From positions 1 to 64,000 of the forward strand of contig OY762939.1 in assembly GCA_963666965.1 (NCBI GenBank): a stretch of 64,000 nt of DNA, in the 5' to 3' direction. The notes below the pieces were generated by a model, which had not been told where the DNA came from, made no database searches, and saw only the letters and a list, made by a program, of their open reading frames with translations. Numbering within the stretch: the stretch's first letter is position 1; every line of letters begins with the position of its first letter. Origin of the DNA: Proruminimicrobium sp963666965. GTDB lineage: Bacteria > Elusimicrobiota > Endomicrobiia > Endomicrobiales > Endomicrobiaceae. This document shows, one piece after another, positions 26,266-35,301 of this stretch. Made by a program: the position numbers and the translations under genes.

Positions 26266-27210
26266 CTACCATAAAAACTGTAATGGATCTATATTGACTC
26301 CGTTTCTTTTTATCGTAAAATGTAGATGCGGCCCAGTTGATCTTCCTGTTGATCCGCTTCTTGCTATAATCTGACCCTGCCTGATTTTCTGTCCGTGTCT
26401 TACAAGAATTTTTGAAAGATGCCCGTAATGAGTTATATAGCCGTTTTGATGGTCTATAAAAACAGCAACGCCGTAATGTCCGACGTCATAGCTTGCAACC
26501 GTCACTATCCCGCTTGCTGCCGCCCCTACAAGAGTTCCCTCTCTTACTGCAATATCTATTCCTCCGTGCCTGCTTGTTTTTCCGGTTACGGGGTGTCTTC
26601 TTTTGCCGAACGGACTGCTGATTCTGCCTCCAAGAGGAGAGGTAAAAAGATTTCTTAGAGCATACTTTTCCTGCATTTTATCATTTAAAAGATTAACTAA
26701 CGGCCTTTTGCCCGGAATGAAAATAAAAATTTCTTTTTGAAGATTATTTGTTAAGCCTAAATTTGTATTTTTTAAAAGAGCTTCATCGATTCCGTACATT
26801 TTAGACACTGTCTCAAGAGTATCTCCGGACTGAACGGGATGAAGTGTCCCGCCTATATTGGGAATAAGCAATTTCTGTCCTTCGTTTACGTTATAAGTTT
26901 TTAGCTGAGGGTTGCATCCTATTATTGTATGAACGGAATATCCGTATTTTTTCGCTATAGTCCATAAATTTTCTCTTCTGCTGACTTTATAAATATAAAA
27001 TTTTATTCCTTTTGTTTTTAAATATAAATATTTAATTCTTGATTCTATATTGCTTACAAGTTCTTCTTTTGTATATGAAGGAAGCTGCACTGTTATGGCC
27101 GATTGAAGACTTGCCTGGGCTACGGCGTGAACTTTTGCATTTACAATGAAATATACAGCTATCAAAAGAATGCAGAAGACAGACCATCTTATAATTATGT
27201 TTTTTACCAT
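26266..27210 (-). CDS. LysM/M23 endopeptidase (envelope hydrolase)
   Basis: 314 aa. An N-terminal membrane/signal segment (about 7-25) is followed by two LysM repeats (YKVSRRENLWTIAKKYGY and HPVQSGDTLETVSKMYG) and a C-terminal M23 LytM domain with zinc motifs HGGID (H-x3-D) and HLHF. All metal ligands appear present, so it should cleave peptide bonds in peptidoglycan rather than act only as an activator. It is preceded by GAGAGG, lies 28 nt downstream of the GH81 gene, and ends 12 nt from the stop of the convergent response regulator gene. Confidence 0.9.
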   Translation of the reverse strand: MVKNIIIRWSVFCILLIAVYFIVNAKVHAVAQASLQSAITVQLPSYTKEELVSNIESRIKYLYLKTKGIKFYIYKVSRRENLWTIAKKYGYSVHTIIGCNPQLKTYNVNEGQKLLIPNIGGTLHPVQSGDTLETVSKMYGIDEALLKNTNLGLTNNLQKEIFIFIPGKRPLVNLLNDKMQEKYALRNLFTSPLGGRISSPFGKRRHPVTGKTSRHGGIDIAVREGTLVGAAASGIVTVASYDVGHYGVAVFIDHQNGYITHYGHLSKILVRHGQKIRQGQIIARSGSTGRSTGPHLHFTIKRNGVNIDPLQFLW

Positions 27211-27238
27211 ATTTTACCTCTCAGACTTTATTTTTTTA

Positions 27239-30028
27239 TTATCTTTCAACAGCAATTTTACCTTTAAAAGTTTTTCCGTTATCTGAAGTTATATAATAAA
27301 TATAAACTCCCGAAGCGATATTGTTGCCATACTCGTTTTTGGCATTCCAAATATAGAAAGTGCTTTGTGCCGTATCAAAAAAAACAAGCTCTCCGGCCAC
27401 ATTAAATATTTTTATCTTTGCATTTGTTCCTATGTTGTCAAACATTATGCCGTTTGCATCGTAACTTCCGCCGGTTCCGGGTTTATAAGGTACCGGGTAT
27501 ACCAAAACTTTATCCGAACTTTCGTCATTAACCAAAGTGTCGGATGATGCTGATGATTTTGCATTTACGTTGAGACTTCCCGCATAAGAACCGTCAGACG
27601 AATAAAATCTGACAACTTTGTTGACCGGAAGAAAATTATAAACCATAAAAGTTTTCTTGCCTAAAGAATCCTCCGTAACAAGATATGACGGAAAATCAGC
27701 GGTATATGTTGTTACCGGCGTTCCAAACTGTTTAAAATAATTTATAAAATGATATGTATAGCTCCTGGTTCCTCCGTCATCAACAACAGGATTTGCCGTA
27801 AAATTCGCCCATGCCGCATTAGGATCAAATAACGCGTGATACTTCTCCCATACGTCGTTCCAATAATAATCTCCCGGAGCTTCAGAAAGCATTTTTGCAT
27901 AAAAATTATTTTGTGCGTAATTTTTATCATAACCAAGATAAATCATTGACGAAGTACCCGGAAAAATCTGAATACCTTTTATTTCTCTTGCTCCATGAGT
28001 AGGCGTCCACCATATATAGTACCATGCTCTTGCTCCGAATAAAATTCCTATTGAGCCGTGATTGCCGTAAGTACCTAAAAGAGATGAAGGGTATATTTCT
28101 TTTTGGCTGTCTCCGGAATCAACGTCAAAATAATAATCTCTTAGAGACTGATAATGGTTAGTATAAAGCCATATTCCGAGTTTTATATTATTTTCGCTGT
28201 TTGAATAATTAGGGTATGAAGTTCTGTTTGTTGCCATACCCCACAAATATATTGCAGCCCAGGCATTCATTGCTTCCGACGAAGATTCTTCATTTATTGA
28301 ATCCGAATATACAAACCCGCCGGATGAGATTTCCCAGCCGCCCATTCCGTCGGCCCAGCTGTGTCCTTCATAAACGTCAAAACTTCTCATATAAGGAAAA
28401 TCTGCGTCAGTGCGTGAATTATTGGCAATATCTTTTATAAGTAATTCAACCATTCCGCCGTAACGGTTTGCAAAATCATCGTCATACATTGCAAGAATAG
28501 CCGATGCATAAATAAAATATCCGTAATGAAAATGATGATCGCTGTATTTTTCTGTCCCGAATCCGTTTTTGATTCCTATTAATCCGCCCCAGTTAGAATC
28601 ATAAGCAAAAAACTTTTTTGTCTCGCCGCTTGAATACGCAAACCAGTTTGAAAGTTCATCTTTTAACCTAGATACCAGAAGATTCTTTGCCGGCGTATCG
28701 CCCACATTATCAGCAACTGTTATTAAATTGGCAATTTTCGCAAGATTTTTGCCGTAGTAATACGTATTGTCTGCCTGATAACCGGCCGGGTCTATATTTG
28801 CATTTTTATCTGTTGTAAGCGCATTTGTTATCAACGTCTTTACAGAATCGGAAGATATTGTATAGTCTAAAAAAGGAAGTATACCGCCAAAGCCGTACTT
28901 AGTTGCAAATTTATTTCCGCTGACTGCTTTCATTCTGCCTCTTATTGAAGGGAATTCTTTATTATTAAAATAATTCAGAGAAAGTTCATTGTTTTTATAC
29001 TGATGAGGCATAACTGTAAAAATAGTCTGATTTTCAATAAAGCCGGCACCGGTTCTTTTTAGACTGAAAGTAAATTGAAAATTCGTTGTAACTTTGTATC
29101 TGCTGTCTATATCATATGAAGCTTTCGTATCGGTAACAAAATTATATGCGTATTTATACCAGTCATTTAAATCATCTTTTGAAGTCATAAGACCTACAGA
29201 CATATATCTTTGTGAAGAAGGAAACGTTATATTTATAAACTGTGTTGAATTTGCCGGATCGGCTGCTGAATAAGCATTCAATCTTATCTGAGAACCTGAA
29301 GGAAGAAAAATTCCGTAATATCTTGTGCTTGAAGACGAATTTCCGGAATAGTAGGATTTAACTTCAACTATTATTTTATCGGCATAAAATGAATTTGTAT
29401 GCGTTACCTGAACAGCAGAAGATGTATAAACTTTAAAAGAATTGTTTGCATCGATAATATTTGGAAAAGAAATCATCGCATTGGAACTGTTTTTAAAATT
29501 AAAGTAAGAAAAAAGCATACCTTGTCCGAAAGTTGCTTCATACTGCCCGTTGTCAACAGTGCATGCCCAATCCGAAAAAGACTTTAATTTTACATTGCTT
29601 GTATTTATTATTTTAGGATTATTTGATGCATCTGTCGCCGTTACGCAAAGCTGAGATCTTGTCGGATCTGTAATATCGCTGCTGTAAGTAAAACATCCGC
29701 CGCCGCTGTAAGCGGTTAATATCGGATAACCTATTAAAAGGCTCCCGGTATATCTTTGCTGCGCAACTGTCTGATAAGACACCATATGAAGCTGAGGCTG
29801 AGTATACATTCCCAATGAGGGCTTCGAAGAATCATTATAAATTAAAGAGTTGTACCATTTATTGGTCGGATAAGGTTTTGAAAAAGATGGGATTCTTGAA
29901 ACAACCGGAGTCGCTGCGCCTGTAGATGATAAATCCTGTTTTATTGATGCATTTCCGCCGGGATTAGGAACTGAGAAACAAAGAGTATTTATAAAAATCA
30001 GAAAACATATTGCAGATATCTTTCTCAT
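27239..30028 (-). CDS. Secreted GH81 endo-beta-1,3-glucanase with C-terminal sorting-like domain
   Basis: 929 aa. Signal peptide at residues 1-20. The GH81 fold signature begins with PTNKWYNSLI (54-63). SDHHFHYGYF (496-505), EGHSWADG (554-561) and NEESSSEAMNAW (579-590) hold the conserved acid (D497) and glutamates (E581, E585) used in inverting hydrolysis of beta-1,3-glucan. Residues about 840-929 (YPVPYKPG, IKIFNVAGELV, NNIASGVYIYYI, FKGKIAVER) form a FlgD/Por-type C-terminal domain used for cell-surface sorting. It overlaps the upstream unknown gene by 4 nt. Family call firm; the secretion route is inferred. Confidence 0.87.
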   Translation of the reverse strand: MRKISAICFLIFINTLCFSVPNPGGNASIKQDLSSTGAATPVVSRIPSFSKPYPTNKWYNSLIYNDSSKPSLGMYTQPQLHMVSYQTVAQQRYTGSLLIGYPILTAYSGGGCFTYSSDITDPTRSQLCVTATDASNNPKIINTSNVKLKSFSDWACTVDNGQYEATFGQGMLFSYFNFKNSSNAMISFPNIIDANNSFKVYTSSAVQVTHTNSFYADKIIVEVKSYYSGNSSSSTRYYGIFLPSGSQIRLNAYSAADPANSTQFINITFPSSQRYMSVGLMTSKDDLNDWYKYAYNFVTDTKASYDIDSRYKVTTNFQFTFSLKRTGAGFIENQTIFTVMPHQYKNNELSLNYFNNKEFPSIRGRMKAVSGNKFATKYGFGGILPFLDYTISSDSVKTLITNALTTDKNANIDPAGYQADNTYYYGKNLAKIANLITVADNVGDTPAKNLLVSRLKDELSNWFAYSSGETKKFFAYDSNWGGLIGIKNGFGTEKYSDHHFHYGYFIYASAILAMYDDDFANRYGGMVELLIKDIANNSRTDADFPYMRSFDVYEGHSWADGMGGWEISSGGFVYSDSINEESSSEAMNAWAAIYLWGMATNRTSYPNYSNSENNIKLGIWLYTNHYQSLRDYYFDVDSGDSQKEIYPSSLLGTYGNHGSIGILFGARAWYYIWWTPTHGAREIKGIQIFPGTSSMIYLGYDKNYAQNNFYAKMLSEAPGDYYWNDVWEKYHALFDPNAAWANFTANPVVDDGGTRSYTYHFINYFKQFGTPVTTYTADFPSYLVTEDSLGKKTFMVYNFLPVNKVVRFYSSDGSYAGSLNVNAKSSASSDTLVNDESSDKVLVYPVPYKPGTGGSYDANGIMFDNIGTNAKIKIFNVAGELVFFDTAQSTFYIWNAKNEYGNNIASGVYIYYITSDNGKTFKGKIAVER

Positions 30029-30885
30029 AATCTCTTTTGCAGCATTAATCTGTATTCATTAGAATAACTTGCAAATCTTACATTAACGTCATTTTTCTTC
30101 ATATATCTGTCAAATTTTCTAAGCCCGACAAAATAATCAGCCATGAGATATATTCCTGCTCCTGCAATTACAAGTCCGGATACTCCTTCAAAATCGCTTT
30201 TATTTTTCTTGCCCATCATTTTTGTATAACAGTTAGACAAATCAATTCTTATCTGCATTATTGCTGAAGTTTTTTCTCCGCGGTACAGTCCGCCTGTTTC
30301 ATCCGTAGCGCTTGATTCTCTTTCTGTTCCGGCCGGCATTTCAGATCCTGCCGTATAATAAGCAAACGTATCGGTCCAGTTAACCGATTCGCCTTTCGCC
30401 AAATCAATAACAGTCTTAACAGTTCTGTATCCGTATGCATCTGTTGTTTGGTCTCCTGTTCTCGGAGGAGATAAAACTACTATAGGAGCTTGGTTTGTAT
30501 TAAAATACCTTACTTCTATTTTTATGTTTTTTAAATCTACGTTCCCGCTGTTATACACAACATTCTGGTCTATAGTCGGAGTCGGCCATGCGGAATGTCC
30601 TGATTTGAAAGTATATTCATACATTTGTTCCTCAGAATCAAAACCGGTTTGGTTCCATTCAACATGAGATACAGTAATGTAATCAACAGAAGGCCTTGAA
30701 AGGTCTGTTTCAACTTGTGAGAATCCGTCATAGGCAAGAAATGCTCCGGCCAAAGTCATCGCTATTCCGTAAATAAGTTTTGCCGGTGATTTTTTTTCGA
30801 GTTCTTCGTCAGCATAAGGATCAAAAGCAAAAACAACATTTACGCATAGGCACATTACGAGAAATAATGTTATTATTCTCTTCAA
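30025..30885 (-). CDS. Unknown 286-aa exported protein
   Basis: A signal peptide (ITLFLVMCLCVNVVFA) is followed by DPYADEELEKKSPAK, a hydrophobic segment (LIYGIAMTLAGAFLAYDGFS), a beta-rich middle with IEVRYFNTNQAPIVVLSPP that could be an immunoglobulin-like fold, a second hydrophobic segment (VSGLVIAGAGIYLMADYFVG) and a basic tail. No family recognised. ATGA overlaps on both sides tie it to the response regulator and the GH81 glucanase. Confidence 0.65.
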   Translation of the reverse strand: MKRIITLFLVMCLCVNVVFAFDPYADEELEKKSPAKLIYGIAMTLAGAFLAYDGFSQVETDLSRPSVDYITVSHVEWNQTGFDSEEQMYEYTFKSGHSAWPTPTIDQNVVYNSGNVDLKNIKIEVRYFNTNQAPIVVLSPPRTGDQTTDAYGYRTVKTVIDLAKGESVNWTDTFAYYTAGSEMPAGTERESSATDETGGLYRGEKTSAIMQIRIDLSNCYTKMMGKKNKSDFEGVSGLVIAGAGIYLMADYFVGLRKFDRYMKKNDVNVRFASYSNEYRLMLQKRL

Positions 30886-31259
30886 ATCTTTGCCTCTTCA
30901 AATCTTTCTTTGATGTTTTCAAGCACTTTGAAAAGTTCGGTTATATCAACCGGTTTCTGAAGATATCCTATAGCACCGGCTTTATTGGCCTGCTCCTGAG
31001 TAAAAATAGTTTCAGAGCCTGTAACGTAATATATTGCAACATCTTTTTTAAGTTCTCTGAGATAATTATGAATATGATCGCCGTCTATATCAGGCAGAAC
31101 TATATCCAAAAATACTACGTGGGGATCTTCTTTTTTGAAAACACTAATACACTCTTCCCCGGTAGCGGCTAAAAAGACTTCAAAGCCTTTTCTTTTTACT
31201 ATTTTAGCCATTGCATCTCTGGAAAAAACCTCATCATCAACTATCAAAATTTTAACCAT
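30882..31259 (-). CDS. Single-domain response regulator (CheY-like)
   Basis: 125 aa, receiver domain only: ILIVDDEVFSRDAM, phosphoacceptor D52 (VVFLDIVLPD), T80 and K102 (LQKPVDI). There is no output domain, so it would act by protein contact or as a phosphorelay intermediate. The nearest histidine kinase is at 23.2 kb. First gene of an operon with an unknown exported protein, the GH81 glucanase and the M23 peptidase; preceded by GGGTG. Confidence 0.9.
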   Translation of the reverse strand: MVKILIVDDEVFSRDAMAKIVKRKGFEVFLAATGEECISVFKKEDPHVVFLDIVLPDIDGDHIHNYLRELKKDVAIYYVTGSETIFTQEQANKAGAIGYLQKPVDITELFKVLENIKERFEEAKI

Positions 31260-31287
31260 TTTACACCCGCTTATTTAATTTAGATTA

Positions 31288-31316
31288 ATTATACAATATA
31301 GAAGTCTATTTTTAAA
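31288..31316 (-). promoter_or_regulatory. Predicted promoter of the response regulator/GH81 operon
   Basis: Minus strand TTTAAA (31316-31311), 17-bp spacer, TATAAT (31293-31288). The start would be near 31281, about 22 nt before the ATG. Confidence 0.5.
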
Positions 31317-31324
31317 GAGTTTTT

Positions 31325-32497
31325 TTAAATAATTTTAAGTATTGCAAACTTCAAATATTCCGTTTCTGGCATTGAAACGAGAATAGGATGATCTTTTGAT
31401 TGTGAGCCGAATTCCAAGAAAATAGCTTTCTTTTTGGCTCTTGAACATGCCTCGTATATCATTTTTTTAAAATCGGCGAAAGACAGATGATGAGAACAAG
31501 AACTTGTTGAAAAAATACCGCCGCTTTGCAGAAGTCTTAAAGCACTTTCATTTATTTTAACATAATGTTTATAACCTGCAAAATAATCTTTTTTACTTTT
31601 TATAAGTCCCGGCGGATCAATATTTACAACGTCAAAATGTTCTGAAAAAGCTTCCGAAGAAGATAAATATTCCAAAGCATCCGCCTCTACGGCATTAAAT
31701 TTTTTAAATCCGTTAAGCTGATAATTTTTCATCGCAGTTTCAAGAGCAGTTTTTGAAGAATCAACAAAAACAGCCTCCGCTGCGCCGCCTTTCATTGCAT
31801 TAAGCCCGAACGAACCCGTATGAGTAAAACAATCCAAAACTTTTTTATCTTTGCAGTATTTCTGCAGTTTCTTTCTGTTATCTTTTTGGTCAAAAAAGAA
31901 ACCTGTTTTTTGTCCGCAGCTTAAACTGACATAATATTTAATATCATTTTCAGTTATAATTATTTCATCCGGAATCTGACCGCTGTAAATTTCATTTTCG
32001 CCTGAAAGATTTTCAAGTTTACGCAGATGAGAATCGTTTCTTATAAGTATTCCTTTCGGTTTAATAATATTTATGACAGCATCCAAAATATCATGTTTAT
32101 ATTTATCTGCTCCGGCAGAAATAAACTGAGCGGCACAATAATCGCCGTACCTGTCAAGTATAAAACCAGACATATCGTCAGATTCTCCGTAAACAAGCCT
32201 GTATGCATCGGCACCTGGATAAATCATCTGCCTGAACTCCAAAGCCGCAATTATTCTTTTTTCCCAAAATTTTATGTCTATGATATCATTTTTATCCGAC
32301 GACAAAAGCCTGAAAGCTATAAGCGAATGCGGATTATAAAATCCCGTACCGACAAAATTATTCATCTTGTCAAAACATTCGACTATCTCACCGGGTTGTA
32401 TTTTATCCTGAATGGTTTCTATCTCATTTGAGAAAACCCATTTGTGTCCGTGACGTATTCTTTTATCTTCATTTTTTTTCAATATTATTTTTTTCAT
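31325..32497 (-). CDS. rlmI: RlmI-type 23S rRNA m5C methyltransferase
   Basis: 390 aa. N-terminal PUA domain (HKWVFSNEIETIQDKIQPGE) then an EEHEE-like region and Rossmann methyltransferase: KKVLDCFTHTGSFGLNA, VNIDPPGLIKSKKDY and catalytic Cys region FSTSSCSHHLSF. E. coli RlmI methylates C1962 of 23S rRNA; the same activity is expected. Last gene of the long leftward operon, 1 nt after the RCC1 gene. Confidence 0.9.
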   Translation of the reverse strand: MKKIILKKNEDKRIRHGHKWVFSNEIETIQDKIQPGEIVECFDKMNNFVGTGFYNPHSLIAFRLLSSDKNDIIDIKFWEKRIIAALEFRQMIYPGADAYRLVYGESDDMSGFILDRYGDYCAAQFISAGADKYKHDILDAVINIIKPKGILIRNDSHLRKLENLSGENEIYSGQIPDEIIITENDIKYYVSLSCGQKTGFFFDQKDNRKKLQKYCKDKKVLDCFTHTGSFGLNAMKGGAAEAVFVDSSKTALETAMKNYQLNGFKKFNAVEADALEYLSSSEAFSEHFDVVNIDPPGLIKSKKDYFAGYKHYVKINESALRLLQSGGIFSTSSCSHHLSFADFKKMIYEACSRAKKKAIFLEFGSQSKDHPILVSMPETEYLKFAILKII

Positions 32498-32498
32498 A

Positions 32499-33380
32499 TT
32501 ACCTTTTTATATCAAACCAGTCTGAAGTATTGCACTGACCGTGTTCGTTATCCCCCGTTGTGATTATTGTTCCGTCTTTTCTCAGTCCCACGGTATGCAA
32601 ATCACCGGCAGAAACTGCGATTATATCCTTCCATGAAGAAACATCGCATTGTCCGTATTTATTATCACCTGTGGCAACTACTGTTCCGTCTTTTTTAAGG
32701 CCTACCGTGTGAAAAATGTTTGCCGAAACTGCCGCAATATCTTTCCATTGAGAAACATTGCATTGTCCGCATTCATTATCTCCGGCCGCTACTACAGTTC
32801 CGTCTTTCTTGAGACCTACCGTATGATAATATCCAGCAGAGATACCGTCTATATTATTCCAGTCGGAAACATTACACTGACCTTTTATGTTATATCCGAC
32901 GGCTACAACTTTCCCGCTGCGCTTAACTCCGACTGTATGAATGCCTCCCGCAGAAATTTTGACTATATCGCGCCATCCTGAAACGTTGCATTCATGATTG
33001 TCATTACTGCCGGTTGCCGTAACAGTTCCGTCTTTTCGAAGCCCTACTGTATGGTTTGCTCCTGCGGCAATATGAATAATATCGGTCCAATCTGAAACAT
33101 TGCACTGACCGCATTCATTTTCGCCGGCTGCTATTACCGTTCCGTCTTTTTTGAGGGCAACCGTATGAATACCGCCTGCAGAAATCTCAATAATATCATT
33201 CCAATGCCAAGTACTGCATTGTCCGCTTTCATTTTCGCCGACGGCGTTTACTGTTCCGTCCGAATTTACTGCTACCGTATAGTAATCTCCCGCAGAAATC
33301 GTATTTAAAGAATCGGCATAAACAACAACTGCCGAAAAAACAAAAACTGCCAAAAAAATACTCATTACGGCATTTTTCAT
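32499..33380 (-). CDS. Secreted RCC1-repeat beta-propeller protein
   Basis: 293 aa. A signal peptide (SIFLAVFVFSAVVVYA) is followed by seven units of exactly 38 residues (28-293) that run to the C-terminus. The consensus is SAG..HTVGLKKDGTV.A.G.N..GQCNVS.W.DI, the RCC1/BLIP-II signature, giving a seven-bladed propeller. Every unit has one Cys in GQC (HEC in the third). RCC1 propellers serve as binding scaffolds; the ligand is unknown. It sits between glyA and rlmI, unrelated in function. Confidence 0.88.
   Translation of the reverse strand: MKNAVMSIFLAVFVFSAVVVYADSLNTISAGDYYTVAVNSDGTVNAVGENESGQCSTWHWNDIIEISAGGIHTVALKKDGTVIAAGENECGQCNVSDWTDIIHIAAGANHTVGLRKDGTVTATGSNDNHECNVSGWRDIVKISAGGIHTVGVKRSGKVVAVGYNIKGQCNVSDWNNIDGISAGYYHTVGLKKDGTVVAAGDNECGQCNVSQWKDIAAVSANIFHTVGLKKDGTVVATGDNKYGQCDVSSWKDIIAVSAGDLHTVGLRKDGTIITTGDNEHGQCNTSDWFDIKR
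32502..33299 (-). repeat. Seven tandem 114-bp coding repeats
   Basis: The 798 bp encoding residues 28-293 of the RCC1 protein divide into seven in-frame 114-bp units without any remainder. Units 2, 5, 6 and 7 are the most alike at protein level (HTV.LKKDGTV...G.N..GQC), suggesting expansion by duplication. Confidence 0.85.
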
Positions 33381-33403
33381 TTCAATTTCCCCTCAACCGC
33401 AAC

Positions 33404-34636
33404 CTAGTAAACAGGGAACTGTTTACAAAGTCCGATTACTTCATTTTTAACTTCCGATATAACATTTTCATTATTGATATTTTTTAAGACTTTGATTATA
33501 TATCCTGCAATCTGTTTCATTTCAGACTCTTTCATTCTTCTTGTGGTTACGGCAGGCGTTCCTATTCTTATACCCGACGATATCATAGGCTTTGCCGGAT
33601 CATAAGGAATCGTGTTTTTATTTACCGTTATATTTGCTTTTTCAAGAGTAATCTGCGCATCTTTACCGGTTACGTTCAAAGGCCTCAAATCAACCAAAAA
33701 CATATGGCAGTCTGTTCCGCCTGAAACTATCCTGAGTCCTCCTTCAGAAAGAGCTTTTGCAAAAACTTTTGCATTTGCGGCGACTTGTTTCTGATAATCT
33801 GTAAACGACGGTTCCAAAGCCTCTTTAAAAGCTGCAGCTTTTGCGGCTATAATGTGCATCAAAGGTCCGCCCTGAATTCCCGGAAATACCGAAGAATTTA
33901 CGGCTTTTATATATTTTTCGGAACACATTATCATTCCGCCTCTGGGGCCTCTTAAAGTTTTATGAGTTGTAGTCGTAACTATATCAGCATATTTTACGGG
34001 AGAAGGATAAACTCCGGCTGCTATGAGGCCTGCATAATGGGCAATGTCTGCCATGTGAAAAGCGCCTACGGAATCTGCTATTTCTCTTATTTTTTCCCAG
34101 TCCCATATTCTTGAATATGCGCTGGCGCCGGTGACTATAAGTTTAGGTTTGTGCTCTTTTGCAAGTTTTTCAAGATTATCATAATCGATCAATTCTTTTT
34201 CTTTATCGACAGTATAAGCAACAACATTAAAATATTTACCGGAAAAATTATACGGACTTCCGTGCGATAAATGTCCTCCGTGCGATAAATCCATTCCCAT
34301 AATGGTATCGCCCGGTTTTATCAAACTCAAAAATGCCGCCATATTCGCCTGCGCGCCCGAATGAGGCTGCACATTTACGCATTCGCATCCGAAAAGCTGT
34401 TTGGCTCTTTCAATTGCAAGCTCTTCTACTTTATCTACAAATTCGCATCCGCCGTAATATCTTTTGCCGGGATATCCTTCGGCATATTTATTTGTAAGGA
34501 CAGACCCCTGAGCCTGCATAACCGCTTTTGAAGTATGATTCTCGGAAGCTATGAGCTCTATGGTATTTTCCTGGCGTGAATGCTCTTCTTCAATAATGTT
34601 GAACAGCTGCGCATCTTGTTTTTTTAAATCTTCCAT
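33404..34636 (-). CDS. glyA: Serine hydroxymethyltransferase
   Basis: 410 aa. PLP enzyme interconverting serine and glycine with tetrahydrofolate. ELIASENHTSKAVM, YAEGYPGKRYYGG, HMADIAHYAGLIAAG and the PLP-lysine motif TTTTHKTLRGPRGG are present at full family length. It follows tsaC by 20 nt within the long leftward operon. Confidence 0.97.
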   Translation of the reverse strand: MEDLKKQDAQLFNIIEEEHSRQENTIELIASENHTSKAVMQAQGSVLTNKYAEGYPGKRYYGGCEFVDKVEELAIERAKQLFGCECVNVQPHSGAQANMAAFLSLIKPGDTIMGMDLSHGGHLSHGSPYNFSGKYFNVVAYTVDKEKELIDYDNLEKLAKEHKPKLIVTGASAYSRIWDWEKIREIADSVGAFHMADIAHYAGLIAAGVYPSPVKYADIVTTTTHKTLRGPRGGMIMCSEKYIKAVNSSVFPGIQGGPLMHIIAAKAAAFKEALEPSFTDYQKQVAANAKVFAKALSEGGLRIVSGGTDCHMFLVDLRPLNVTGKDAQITLEKANITVNKNTIPYDPAKPMISSGIRIGTPAVTTRRMKESEMKQIAGYIIKVLKNINNENVISEVKNEVIGLCKQFPVY

Positions 34637-34656
34637 GTTTAATCCTCGCTTATTAT

Positions 34657-35280
34657 TTATATGTATTTTAAAAGTTTGTTGCAGTCAAGACATCCTTTGC
34701 GTATAACAACATACGGGAATTTTACCATATCTATTACAGTAGATTCAAAGGAAAATTTGCATTTGCCGTCATCCACTATAAGTTCAACCTTGTTTTTAAA
34801 ATATTCAAGCGCCGCTTTTGCATCTTTTGCGCTTTCTTTACCGGATACATTTGCCGACGTGCTCATAAGCGGTTTATTGTACTGCTTCATTATTTCAAGC
34901 AGGATTTTACAATTAGGTATTCTCACTCCGAGATTATCTCTTCCTCCGGTCAATATTTTGCCGATTTCTGTTGTAGGCAGTATAAGAGTAAGCTGTCCCG
35001 GCCAAAATTCGCTTATGATTTTTTCAGTTTTTTTTGGAAATACGACAAATTGTTTCAAAACCTCCATATCATGCGACAACATTATAAGAGGTTTTCTGTC
35101 ATTTCTGCTTTTCATTTTATAAATATTTTTCTGGCCTGTCATATTAAAAATGCTGGTCATTATTCCGTAAACGGTATCTGTAGGCAAAACGGCTATCCCG
35201 TTTTTTTCAAGGATATCCGAGGTTATTTCAAGCAATTTTTTTTTGTCATCCTTTTTTACGTTTAAAACTTTTGTTTCCAT
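34657..35280 (-). CDS. tsaC: Threonylcarbamoyl-AMP synthase (Sua5/YrdC/YciO family)
   Basis: 207 aa YrdC domain. GIAVLPTDTVYGIMTSIFN, IYKMKSRNDRKPLIML, FWPGQLTLILP and LMSTSANVSGKE are the standard motifs. It makes threonylcarbamoyl-AMP for t6A37 of tRNA, complementing tsaB and tsaE at 17-18 kb. No Sua5 C-terminal domain. Confidence 0.92.
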   Translation of the reverse strand: METKVLNVKKDDKKKLLEITSDILEKNGIAVLPTDTVYGIMTSIFNMTGQKNIYKMKSRNDRKPLIMLSHDMEVLKQFVVFPKKTEKIISEFWPGQLTLILPTTEIGKILTGGRDNLGVRIPNCKILLEIMKQYNKPLMSTSANVSGKESAKDAKAALEYFKNKVELIVDDGKCKFSFESTVIDMVKFPYVVIRKGCLDCNKLLKYI

Positions 35281-35301
35281 CTTATTTTCTTTCCTTAAAT
35301 T

